From positions 1 to 37,289 of the IMG/VR virus record IMGVR_UViG_3300036851_000591: a DNA stretch of 37,289 nucleotides. One strand, written 5' to 3'. The stretch comes from a virus. Below, piece by piece: positions 24,063 to 31,626 of the stretch. The position numbers and the translations under genes are program-made. A model generated the notes under the pieces. The model was not told where the DNA came from and searched no databases. It saw nothing but the letters and a program-made list of their open reading frames with translations. Within the stretch, counting starts at the first letter, position 1. Each line of letters begins with the position of its first letter.

Positions 24063-24446
24063 TTACGCTTCCTCTTCGGCTTTCTGCTCCAGCGCCTGCT
24101 CTTCGGTCAGGGTCAGCGTGCCTTCACCTTCATCTCCTACTTGTCCCTTCTTGGCTGCGGCTTTGGTGCCATATCCCCGTATTGCACCAGTATCGGCCAA
24201 CGATTGCAATCGCGCCTTGTGCTGCTCGGCACGCTTCTTAGGATCGGTCTCGCTGATCTCCGCGAGTCCTTCCTTTTCGACCAGCGCCGCGAAGGCGCGC
24301 TGATCGGCTGCCTTGGTATGGTCGTACAGCTTGCCATTGTGATAGACCGCGCCGACAAGTCGGTTCGGTGCCTGTTGGGCAGCCGCATCCTCAGCCCGAG
24401 GCTTCTCCTGACGGGCTCCGCGAGTGGCTTTCTTCTTCGCCGCCAT
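24063..24446 (-). CDS. Small charged protein between capsid and adaptor
   Basis: 127 aa, very Lys/Ala/Glu-rich. The basic N-terminus (AAKKKATRGARQEKPRAED) is followed by VGAVYHNGKLYDHTKAADQR and AFAALVEKEGLAEI, then an acidic end (LTLTEEQALEQKAEEEA). No family recognised; the central GKLYDH..A..AL.E.G part resembles small linker proteins after capsid genes in other phages. ATG 24446 is preferred over the earlier in-frame start at 24539 because AGGAGGAG precedes it at good spacing and the extra residues overlap the capsid gene. Possible role in head completion. Confidence 0.65.
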   Translation of the reverse strand: MAAKKKATRGARQEKPRAEDAAAQQAPNRLVGAVYHNGKLYDHTKAADQRAFAALVEKEGLAEISETDPKKRAEQHKARLQSLADTGAIRGYGTKAAAKKGQVGDEGEGTLTLTEEQALEQKAEEEA

Positions 24447-24472
24447 GATTCCATCTCCTCCTGCTGAGTGAA

Positions 24473-25561
24473 CTAGACACCGACATTGGCCACGAACATC
24501 CGGTCCTCGAACGGCACCGGAAAGGCGTTGAGCTGACACTCCACCACGAACTGCCGTCCGCCGTTCTCCGCGAAGTGATAGACGGTATTGCCCCGCACAT
24601 CGATCCCCGCATCCGGCACCTGCGCCGTGAGATCATATGCACGAGCCACCGGAGCGAATGCAGTGAATCCGACTGCGCCACCGTTGGCAGCCGGAATGAA
24701 GCCGACGCGTTCTGCCGGCCAACGTTGGACCGTGGTGGTATTGGTGAGCCCGCCATCGGCGAAGGTTTCCAGCGTGTCTTCAAAGATGACGATAGTGAAT
24801 TCCCGGCGCAGCTCGGCACGAAGCCGGGCTTCGATCTCTTCATTGGTGAGCCGGAGAATCGGGAAAGTAGAGCTGACGGAAATCGCGGCGGTCGCATCCG
24901 CGATGACTTTGTCCCAAGTGGCCTGCCGCATGATGGCACCCTGCACTCGGCCGATCTGCTTATCTGCCACCGGCACCATCTTGATCAGTTCATTGAAAGC
25001 ATTGGCTCCTACCGCGTCCCAAGCAGGCGAAGCGGTCGGATATCGCGCGCCAGCGAAGTTGAAGTTGAAGGTTTGTGCGACATGGCCGAGTTGCGGATTA
25101 CGCCGAGTGATGACACCGCCAGACCAGCCATCGAAAGCGTCCTTCTCAATCCGGCGGAAATTGGCAGCGGCAATCCGATCCGTCCGCCGGGGAATGCGCG
25201 GGCCGATCTGATCCATCATCATGGCCTGATTGCCATTGAACCGGAGCAGAAGATCGTTGATCTCCTTCTCCATGATCTCGAAGTACGTCTCGATGGGGAT
25301 GAATTCCAGCTTGTAGCGGCCGGGCGCGGCGAAGGGAATGGGACGACCCCGCGTGTTCCACTCACGCCGCTCGGAGACATACTCGACTTCGACCTGCTCT
25401 TCCATGATCTCGTCCAGCTCGGTCGAATCCACCGGCTGGCGCGGGAAAAATTGATCCCAGAGCAGGGTATTCTGCAACGTGGGGTCCACGAGCTGGGCGC
25501 GCACCGTGAGGGCCGGTGCCGAAAGTTCTCTGACCCGCTCGATCCAGGTGAGTAGTGCCAT
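24473..25561 (-). CDS. Major capsid protein, lambda E-type
   Basis: 362 aa, HK97-fold capsid protein of the Phage_cap_E family. Family marks are QNTLLWDQFFPRQPVDSTEL near 29-48, then VEVEYVSERREWNTRGRPIP, the E-loop-like region, and FAAPGRYKLEFIPIETYFEI. Later segments include IEARLRAELRREFTIVIFED and the conserved end AVGFTAFAPVARAYDLT plus FEDRMFVANVGV, the ending pattern of this family. No prosegment for cleavage is evident at the N-terminus. Immediate neighbours are a decoration protein upstream and a scaffold before it, as in lambda-type head modules. Confidence 0.92.
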   Translation of the reverse strand: MALLTWIERVRELSAPALTVRAQLVDPTLQNTLLWDQFFPRQPVDSTELDEIMEEQVEVEYVSERREWNTRGRPIPFAAPGRYKLEFIPIETYFEIMEKEINDLLLRFNGNQAMMMDQIGPRIPRRTDRIAAANFRRIEKDAFDGWSGGVITRRNPQLGHVAQTFNFNFAGARYPTASPAWDAVGANAFNELIKMVPVADKQIGRVQGAIMRQATWDKVIADATAAISVSSTFPILRLTNEEIEARLRAELRREFTIVIFEDTLETFADGGLTNTTTVQRWPAERVGFIPAANGGAVGFTAFAPVARAYDLTAQVPDAGIDVRGNTVYHFAENGGRQFVVECQLNAFPVPFEDRMFVANVGV

Positions 25562-25574
25562 CGATCAGGTCTCC

Positions 25575-25997
25575 TCAAACGTCCACGAGAATGCACTTCG
25601 ATCCAGCAGCATCGAAGCCAGCAAGCTCGTCGGCGGTATAGGCGCGGTCCAGAATGTCTTCGGCAACGTCGCGCACGACGGCGCACAGGAGAGTAACAGG
25701 AACATCGAATGCAGTGCTGAGTGCCGCGATGGTGGCCGTTTCATTGTCATCGGCCACTTTGAAGGATTCGACGGTGACACCATAGACGAAGTCGGGGGCA
25801 ATCCCGATCATCAGGCCAGCGCGAGTCAGCGGAATGCCTGGCTTCAGGTTGCCGTCATCGTCGATTTCCTTGTCGGTGAATTGCGTCAGATCGACCGGAA
25901 TTGCCACCGTGTACTGGACATTTCCCGGCAGGAAGAGATCCGACGTTCCGGCGAGATCTTTCGCCGTGGAGGTAACGGTCTTTTTGATTCCAGGCAT
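25575..25997 (-). CDS. Head decoration protein
   Basis: 140 aa, beta-rich. The N-terminal part is disordered (GIKKTVTSTAKDLAGTS), then DDDGNLKPGIPLTRAGLMIG and FVYGVTVESFKVADDN, which match the D.dG..k.G..L...G.......v.GV.....kv pattern of gpD-like decoration proteins, ending GFDAAGSKCILVDV. Its position between the scaffold and lambda-E-type capsid gene supports this. It would bind capsid threefold or similar positions and stabilise the head. Confidence 0.75.
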   Translation of the reverse strand: MPGIKKTVTSTAKDLAGTSDLFLPGNVQYTVAIPVDLTQFTDKEIDDDGNLKPGIPLTRAGLMIGIAPDFVYGVTVESFKVADDNETATIAALSTAFDVPVTLLCAVVRDVAEDILDRAYTADELAGFDAAGSKCILVDV

Positions 25998-26042
25998 AGC
26001 AGACGGCTCCGTTTATGTCACGGGTCCACTGACCATGCCGGA

Positions 26043-26813
26043 CTAACGATTCTTGATGCGCTCCTTCAACGGAACTCTGGACGCCTGACCCTTCTGCTCG
26101 GCTTCGGCCTGTTTGCGGACGTTGTCGAAAAACGCCTTGTCGCCGGTCGCCGGCCCTTGACTGCGCCCACCAGTGACGCCACCACCAGCATCGCCGTCGC
26201 TGATGAGAATTTCCTGCACATCAGGACTATTCACCAATTCATCCGCGAGCAGGCTGAGATGCGTCTGTCCGTTGCCGGGCGAAAATGGGATTCGCTGTCC
26301 GGCCTGATGAACGATGAGTGAGCCTGCTTCGTCATATTCCGCACGCTTCGGCAACAGCTCGGGATCTCGGGCGATGCCACGGGCGTTAGCGCGAGGTACT
26401 TTGCGCTCTACCAGCAGCCCTTCCAATATGGCTTGATCCCGCTGATGCAGGATCGACTGCGATCTCGCCTTCTCCTTCTCCAGATCGGTCTTGAGCTTCC
26501 CGGTCTCCTCATTGAGCTTGGTCTGCCACTGCTCGTTGAGCTGCTTGATATCGGGATCTTGCTTTTCCCTGACCTTATCCTGGAGCGCTTTGAGATCGTC
26601 TTCCGCCTTTTTCCGAGCTTCCTTTTCGGTCGTGAGCTGCGGCTCGAATCGAGCCTGGGCTGAACCGAAACCGAAATTCACGAGTGCCTGGTACAACGGA
26701 TTCCAGGCTTTCTTCAGTGCTTCGAAGACCGTATTACGTTGCTGCTCGTCTTCGAAATTCACATTCGGATTCAACTCGCGAGCCTGCGTGAAGAACTCAC
26801 TCAGTTCGGGCAT
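26043..26813 (-). CDS. Capsid scaffolding protein
   Basis: 256 aa. Residues about 60-130 are a long charged helix or coiled coil (LTTEKEARKKAEDDLKAL, LNEETGKLKTDLEKEKARSQ), then a mixed region (RKVPRANARGIARDPELLP), a Gly-rich linker (DAGGGVTGGRS) and a basic C-terminal helix (QASRVPLKERIKNR). A helical middle and a basic C-terminus that would contact capsid protein are typical of scaffolds; the slot before decoration and capsid genes is right. ATG 26813 follows a 96-bp gap, the longest in the head module, with a promoter-like sequence. Confidence 0.75.
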   Translation of the reverse strand: MPELSEFFTQARELNPNVNFEDEQQRNTVFEALKKAWNPLYQALVNFGFGSAQARFEPQLTTEKEARKKAEDDLKALQDKVREKQDPDIKQLNEQWQTKLNEETGKLKTDLEKEKARSQSILHQRDQAILEGLLVERKVPRANARGIARDPELLPKRAEYDEAGSLIVHQAGQRIPFSPGNGQTHLSLLADELVNSPDVQEILISDGDAGGGVTGGRSQGPATGDKAFFDNVRKQAEAEQKGQASRVPLKERIKNR

Positions 26814-26883
26814 TACGCATCGACCTTTCTGGCGGCGATGATTTCCGACCTACGCACCCGGTCGGGCGAGGATCTACGAACCG

Positions 26884-26913
26884 AACATATCACAAATGTG
26901 CTCAACTCGTCAA
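26884..26913 (-). promoter_or_regulatory. Candidate sigma-70-like promoter before the head genes
   Basis: On the minus strand TTGACG (26913-26908) and TATGTT (26889-26884) are separated by 18 nt, in the only ~100-bp gap of the head module. A near-palindrome CACATTTGTG (26900-26891) lies in the spacer and could be an operator. The -10 match is only moderate and host sigma preferences are unknown. Confidence 0.32.
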
Positions 26914-27740
26914 GCGGCAGCCTTTTCGACCACCCCGACTAGGTCACCCCACCCCTGGTCGGGGTGCATCCAGTGGTCGAAGAAATCCTGCTCCCGAATC
27001 CAAAATCGGCCCCGTATCCCGTAGTTGTCCTGGCCCCAACTCTGCACCCCTTCGATAGCCGGTCCCAGCCGCCGGAAACTCCGGGTCCGTCCAATGAGAA
27101 AAACTTCATGGCCGTACTGCCATGGCCCTACGGCGGTCACCAGACCGTAGTCGTCGGTGCGAAAGGCCGATTCCGGCCACATGGCCCCGAACCAGAGCCC
27201 GCCGACTTCGGTCAACCAGCGCAATGTGGCTTCGGCGTCAGCGGGTCCGCTGTACCACCAAGACGATTCCACCAGACCAAGCCGTTCGCAAACCTGAAGC
27301 ATGTAAGTGGCGGAGGTGCCGTCCTCGCCGGGCCAGGGATCAATCTTCTTGCATTCCTCATAGAGATCACCTAAGAGATGCGTGAGCCGACCATAGAGCG
27401 GCAAAGAAAGCTGCCAGTGGCAGCGAGTCGCATCCACGCACCAGGGCGTTTGGCCTTGATCAACCTGAAGATTGCGACGGAGATACCAGCGGCGCTGAAG
27501 AATGCGCAACAAGCTGCGCAGCCGACTAACGCCTTTCGGCCGCACCGGCACCTTCAGTTCCCGAAGGCCATCCGCCAATGAGCCGTGCTCGCGAATGGCT
27601 GCTTCCGCCGCCGGACGGGACCGGCGCAGGCCGAGATGGCCGGTCAACGCCGCCTGGGCGAGCTGCGGATCGGTCTTCCGCAGCCCGCGAAAGGGATGCC
27701 GGAGAATCACCGCGACTTGATCCAGCACCTCCTGGTTCAT
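26910..27740 (-). CDS. Papain-like (C1) cysteine peptidase-related protein
   Basis: 276 aa. An Arg-rich N-terminal region (1-90) precedes a papain-like domain: DQGQTPWC at 94-101 gives oxyanion Gln95 and nucleophile Cys101 with the papain spacing of six; EDGTSATYMLQVCERLG at 139-155 matches the usual helix; YGHEVFLIGRTR at 209-220 gives His211; and GVQSWGQDNYGIRGRFWI at 231-248 corresponds to the papain NSWG..WG..G...I strand. At the catalytic Asn position the residue is Gln233. Similar DQG-TP-CVG proteins of unknown role occur in other phages. It overlaps the holin-like gene (ATGA) and precedes the scaffold, where a head maturation protease is often encoded. It may process head proteins, act in lysis, or be a binding protein. 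Confidence 0.8.
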   Translation of the reverse strand: MNQEVLDQVAVILRHPFRGLRKTDPQLAQAALTGHLGLRRSRPAAEAAIREHGSLADGLRELKVPVRPKGVSRLRSLLRILQRRWYLRRNLQVDQGQTPWCVDATRCHWQLSLPLYGRLTHLLGDLYEECKKIDPWPGEDGTSATYMLQVCERLGLVESSWWYSGPADAEATLRWLTEVGGLWFGAMWPESAFRTDDYGLVTAVGPWQYGHEVFLIGRTRSFRRLGPAIEGVQSWGQDNYGIRGRFWIREQDFFDHWMHPDQGWGDLVGVVEKAAA

Positions 27741-28123
27741 CGGATCGAACCGGTGCCGGTTACCGGAACGTGATGGCGTCCAAACTTAAAGATCAGTCCA
27801 GCGACCACCGTAGGAATTGCTGAGATCACCGCAGCGTCAGTCAACTGAACGCCGTCAATGGTAGCATTGAAGCCGAGTTGCCCGGAGAGCCAAGTGAGTG
27901 CAAGCCCCACCAGATAGAGAACCGTCCACTTGACCGGTTCAGAAACCTTGGCCCAAGCAGGACCGGCCAGCTCAAATCCCTTCAGAACCGCTGACTGAAG
28001 AAAAGCTATGATGGGAAGAAACCAGTAATCGATAATTGGGCCAAAAATGCCAGTAGCATCTTCTCCCGGCGCAACAATTACAGTGTCCTGCACCGTCCGA
28101 GCAAGCAGAGTTATCGAAAGCAT
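27737..28123 (-). CDS. Holin-like membrane protein
   Basis: 128 aa with about three membrane segments: WFLPIIAFLQSAVLKGFELA, WTVLYLVGLALTWLSGQLGF and VISAIPTVVAGLIFKFG, between a short N-terminal region and a polar end containing HHVPVTGTG. Size and topology fit a holin, although it lies inside the head module and not next to the endolysin. I chose ATG 28123 because GGAGG (28133-28129) is 5 nt upstream; the earlier ATG at 28135 contains that GGAGG and has no site of its own. Alternative: an inner-membrane protein acting together with the papain-like protein encoded immediately after it. Confidence 0.68.
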   Translation of the reverse strand: MLSITLLARTVQDTVIVAPGEDATGIFGPIIDYWFLPIIAFLQSAVLKGFELAGPAWAKVSEPVKWTVLYLVGLALTWLSGQLGFNATIDGVQLTDAAVISAIPTVVAGLIFKFGRHHVPVTGTGSIR

Positions 28124-28128
28124 GATAT

Positions 28129-28133
28129 CCTCC
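28129..28133 (-). promoter_or_regulatory. Ribosome binding site deciding the holin-like start
   Basis: GGAGG on the minus strand, followed by 5 nt and the ATG at 28123. It lies within the first two codons of the alternative start at 28135 and therefore favours the shorter form. Confidence 0.6.
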
Positions 28134-28135
28134 AT

Positions 28136-29875
28136 TCAAGGAATCTCAGGACCATCCAACTGGTCTTTCACCGGTTGCTTGGTCTGAGCCGGTTCAGGCG
28201 GCATGTTCTGTTTGCGATCTCCTGGAACCTGCGGCGCCTGTGTTTGCTGCACCTGAAGCTGCTTCTTCAACTCCGCTGACTCTTCCAACTCGGCCAGCAC
28301 GGTTTCCTGCATCTGGCTATCCGGTACGAATCCCTCATCCGTTGCCGACGCCAGCACCACCCGGCTTTCCAGTGTTACCGAGCTGAGCCCTGAAATTCTG
28401 AGCAGTTGCAGCACTGACTGCGCCGCCGTGGTCAACTCAATGAGTTGGAACTTGCGCGTCCAATAGGTGCTGCCCGAGGGATTTGCGTTGCCAGCCCGGC
28501 GCTCCAGAAAGTTGATGACACTATTCTGGCAGGTCTCCACGTTTCCCGCAAGAATAGAAAGGCGCGAGGCATTGCCGCGAATATAGCCCGCCTGTTCCGA
28601 GAGCCCGCTGGTCTTGGTGCCGAAGGTCTCTTGGAGCTTGATACGGTCCACCAACCGCAGGATCATGTTGATCCGCTTTTCGAAGGTATCAGCCACGACG
28701 GCACCGACCGAGAGATCCTGCACACTAGCCGACATCACCTTGCCTGCATCATCCGTCGCCCCTTCCAGTGGTGCGTATCGGTTGCCTCCGAGAATCTTCT
28801 CGATAAACAGATTGAACCCATCAGGTGTCGTGCCGCGCACGGCTTGAATACTGCCAGCCGAATCAAAAGCGTCGAAATCGGCGGCGCTGCTGACATTCAT
28901 CAGAGCAATATCAGCATTACCTAACATGGTCGTAGCCGGTCGGCCGAAGATGCGGGGATGGCGATCATAGAACAACGGTACCAGAGGGATCTCGCCGTTG
29001 GTGCGACTCCAGTCGCCGCTACGCAGGAACTTCTTCTGCGGATCGTACATCCACCAGCCGCCGCCGCGAAACGCATCGCCGAAGCCATCATAGCCGCGCC
29101 GGACCATCCAGTAATAGCCGTAGTCCATCGTGTTGCCGATGAGCTTGCCTTTGGTATTCAACTTGGGCTGGCGCATCAGGAATCGAACACAGGCAAAGGC
29201 GAGCTGTCCTTCTTCGTAGTGATAGTTGGTAACATCCCGCGAAGAGAAACCAATCAGATAGGGCCGAAATCCTTGAAGCTGGCGAATCTGAAGCCGAGGA
29301 GCCTGCCGAGGCGATTCGACCAGAATCCAGCGATAGCCGGTGTGCATCGCCGCTTTGATCTGCGTAGCCCAGAAAGTATCCCACTGGCTGCCGTCATTGC
29401 CGATACCGTCGGCGTTGTAATAGATCAGTTCCGACAGCTTAGGCTTATCAATATCCCGCTTCCGGCGCACCGGTCCCAGCGTGCCAAAATCCAATCCGGT
29501 GGTCGGTAGCGGGGACTCGCGCATGAGCCCACCGACCAGCTCCTCGGCATAGCTCTCCATGAATCCCGTGTAGACCGCCGACTCCTGCCGTCGCCGATAG
29601 TGTTCTCCAGGAAGGAACGGAGACGTGATCGGGATAACATCACGCACCGACACCTCAGAACGCGGCATGAAAGCGGATAGATACCAGGGTGCCGCTTCCA
29701 GCGCCTTGTCGTATTTGGTCTCCCAATCAAAGCGCCACAACTCATCCAGCACGGCTCGTCCGCCCTCAGCACGGCGTTCGTTCTGCTCCCAGGTCGAATA
29801 CATTTCCTCGAAGAGCGGATGCTTTTCGTCCAGGAAGTCCAACTCGCGTTCTAATTCAATGGTGGGCGCGGCCAT
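28136..29875 (-). CDS. Portal protein (DUF4055-like)
   Basis: 579 aa. Portal features: an N-terminal helical part, TSPFLPGEHYRRRQESAVYT near 84-103, SELIYYNADGIGNDGSQWDT, IKAAMHTGYRWILVESP, SSRDVTNYHYEEGQLAF, GEIPLVPLFYDRHPRIFGRP and a long helix after ALMNVSSAADFDAF, then a Gln/Pro-rich tail. The G-x-IPLVP segment and the surrounding order are typical of DUF4055-type portals. Forms the dodecameric ring through which DNA passes and which binds terminase. It directly follows the TerL gene. Start ATG 29875 lies 2 nt beyond the TerL stop. Confidence 0.92.
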   Translation of the reverse strand: MAAPTIELERELDFLDEKHPLFEEMYSTWEQNERRAEGGRAVLDELWRFDWETKYDKALEAAPWYLSAFMPRSEVSVRDVIPITSPFLPGEHYRRRQESAVYTGFMESYAEELVGGLMRESPLPTTGLDFGTLGPVRRKRDIDKPKLSELIYYNADGIGNDGSQWDTFWATQIKAAMHTGYRWILVESPRQAPRLQIRQLQGFRPYLIGFSSRDVTNYHYEEGQLAFACVRFLMRQPKLNTKGKLIGNTMDYGYYWMVRRGYDGFGDAFRGGGWWMYDPQKKFLRSGDWSRTNGEIPLVPLFYDRHPRIFGRPATTMLGNADIALMNVSSAADFDAFDSAGSIQAVRGTTPDGFNLFIEKILGGNRYAPLEGATDDAGKVMSASVQDLSVGAVVADTFEKRINMILRLVDRIKLQETFGTKTSGLSEQAGYIRGNASRLSILAGNVETCQNSVINFLERRAGNANPSGSTYWTRKFQLIELTTAAQSVLQLLRISGLSSVTLESRVVLASATDEGFVPDSQMQETVLAELEESAELKKQLQVQQTQAPQVPGDRKQNMPPEPAQTKQPVKDQLDGPEIP

Positions 29876-29877
29876 GC

Positions 29878-31257
29878 TTACCTCGCCGAGTCGGCGTAGT
29901 CTTCAGGATCATAGGAGACGGACGAGTTGACCAAGAGAAACCACATCAGCCACACGAAGGCATCGCCCCGGTCGGGACTGCCGATGCCCTCATATCCCTT
30001 CGGCGTGAAAAAGATGAGCTGATCTTCCAGTTCGGGAAAGGAACCGATGAATCGAATACGCTTCTGTTCGTGAAAAGCGGCAATCGGCTCGGCCCGCTGA
30101 TGTTTGCCGCGCGAGGCCCAGACCAACTTGATCTTAGGAGTGTCGCCACCTTCGCAAGCTCGAATATTGCGCTTGACCAGATCGCCGCCGTTGTTGCGCT
30201 CGCCAATGATGGCATCGCCCTGATAATCGTCATAGGTCTCGATGCCGATGCGGCCCCACGCCTCCGGCGAGAAAACACCGGACTTGTCCTCGAAGAGATA
30301 GGCAATGCCATTGGTGCCGAGTCCGCCGACCATGATGCCGGTCTCGTTGGCCTTTTCTCCGCTGGTAGTCGCCGGATCGATAGCCACACCGATGCGAGTC
30401 ATCTCCGGCAGCTTGGCGCCTCTCGGAAGGCGATTGTCCTCCAAAAGTTTCCGAGTCCAAAAACCTCCCTCAACGTCGTCCAGAATTTCGGCGTGCAATT
30501 CCTGACGCCCGATTCGAGTGCCCTCATACTTCTTGACGATATTCTTGATCGCCTTGGGCGAGATGTTGATGTAGTTGTCATAAGAACTGCCCCGCGTCAC
30601 TACTACCCGAGGATCTTCTTCACCAGCCTCTTCGATCATATCCTTGATCATCGGCAGCGGGCGCGGCGTGGTGGTGATGATGCCTTGCGGGTTGTCGCCC
30701 AGACGAAGGGCCATTTCCAGGTTGTCCATGGTCTCATCGGGATATTGATATTTGGCCCATTCGTCCACCCAAGCAAAATGAAACTGCGGGCCACGAAGCT
30801 GGTCGGGTTCTTCTCCCGAGTAGAGAAAGCCCATCGTGCTCAACGCACTGTAATGACCATAGGCATCGGGCCACGTAATCCTTCGTTTGGAGGACTCGTA
30901 CTTCGGCATGTTCCATGGCGGCGCCTTGGCCAGAATGCCGGACTCGCCCTCGGCGATGACATCCCGGCAATCGGATTTGGTCTCAGCAACGAGGGCGAAA
31001 CGTATCTGTTGGCGAGTACGGCGAGCCAACAGCGCTTTAGCATTGATCCACTCAGCTCCTGTGCGGGTTTTTCCCCACATGCGTCCGGCGAGAATGAGCC
31101 ACCAACGCCAATCTCCCGGCGGAGCCTGCTGATTCTCCCGGCCGGTTTCGCTCCAATCATAGAGAAGCGCCAGCACCGTCTCATCCGTCATTTCCTTGCG
31201 AATGAATCGGTTGCGCTTCTCGGGCGGAAGCTCCAGCAATTGCGCGATCACGCCCAT
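29878..31257 (-). CDS. Terminase large subunit
   Basis: 459 aa, DNA packaging motor. ATPase domain: Walker A AGRMWGKTRTGAEW from residue 57 (G62-K63-T64), Walker B FAWVDEWAKY with D165-E166, and the coupling motif TTTPRP at 195-200. The RNase-H-like nuclease has acidic residues in expected places: D294 in GVAIDPATTSG, E353 in IGERNNGGDL and D432 in DRGDAFVWLMW. The type with LILAGR-GKTRTGAEW resembles the Terminase_6 and gene transfer agent group. It cuts concatemers and powers packaging through the portal encoded next. ATG 31257 shares one base with the previous stop. No recognisable small terminase precedes it. Confidence 0.96.
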   Translation of the reverse strand: MGVIAQLLELPPEKRNRFIRKEMTDETVLALLYDWSETGRENQQAPPGDWRWWLILAGRMWGKTRTGAEWINAKALLARRTRQQIRFALVAETKSDCRDVIAEGESGILAKAPPWNMPKYESSKRRITWPDAYGHYSALSTMGFLYSGEEPDQLRGPQFHFAWVDEWAKYQYPDETMDNLEMALRLGDNPQGIITTTPRPLPMIKDMIEEAGEEDPRVVVTRGSSYDNYINISPKAIKNIVKKYEGTRIGRQELHAEILDDVEGGFWTRKLLEDNRLPRGAKLPEMTRIGVAIDPATTSGEKANETGIMVGGLGTNGIAYLFEDKSGVFSPEAWGRIGIETYDDYQGDAIIGERNNGGDLVKRNIRACEGGDTPKIKLVWASRGKHQRAEPIAAFHEQKRIRFIGSFPELEDQLIFFTPKGYEGIGSPDRGDAFVWLMWFLLVNSSVSYDPEDYADSAR

Positions 31258-31625
31258 CAGTCGATCTCAGGTGCCATGATGATCTTGAAGTTGCCGGTAT
31301 TCGGACCCGTGAGCGGCTTACCGGCGAAGGTCGCCTGGATTTCTCCTTCAAAGATCAGTCTCTCCGTTGCGCTGTAGGGACCAGTATCCCCGGCTTGCCA
31401 TTCGTACTTCCAATATCCCATTTCTTCTTCCACTAATTGATCACCGACGATATCGGCCGGAGCACTGATGAGGACAGTGCCTTCCTCGTCCTTCATGTGA
31501 AATTCCAGTGTGGCGCCGTCCAGGCTTTGCCCCTTCCCGGTCTCTCGGTCGATGATGCGTCCTTCGAGCACTGGCAACAGGTCGCCTTGCTTGATATTAA
31601 AGCGTTTGTTCACGGTGACGGCCAT
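31257..31625 (-). CDS. BppU N-terminal-like structural protein
   Basis: 122 aa, beta-rich. Its pattern (KQGDLLPVLEGRIIDRETG, SLDGATLEFHMKDEEGTVLI, GYWKYEWQAGDTGPYSATE, FEGEIQATFAGK) matches the D..p.l...l.d..G....L.gA.v.f.m....g........v......G...Y.W...DT...G.y...f of BppU N-terminal-type domains used as baseplate or tail-fiber adaptors. Its location immediately upstream of TerL would usually suggest a small terminase, but the beta pattern and lack of a helix-turn-helix argue against it. Probable virion structural protein linked with the fiber genes. Confidence 0.7.
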   Translation of the reverse strand: MAVTVNKRFNIKQGDLLPVLEGRIIDRETGKGQSLDGATLEFHMKDEEGTVLISAPADIVGDQLVEEEMGYWKYEWQAGDTGPYSATERLIFEGEIQATFAGKPLTGPNTGNFKIIMAPEID

Positions 31626-31626
31626 G

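Noticed and set aside
24575-25555. 326-codon plus-strand open frame
   Set aside because: Fully antisense to the major capsid gene; no motif and no ribosome site.
29689-31377. 562-codon open frame on the plus strand
   Set aside because: It lies antisense to TerL and the portal end, both certain genes, and its translation shows no domain or natural composition; it results from codon structure of the real genes.
31257-31625. Small terminase immediately upstream of TerL
   Set aside because: The sequence is beta-rich with a BppU-N pattern and has no helix-turn-helix, so position alone is not enough.
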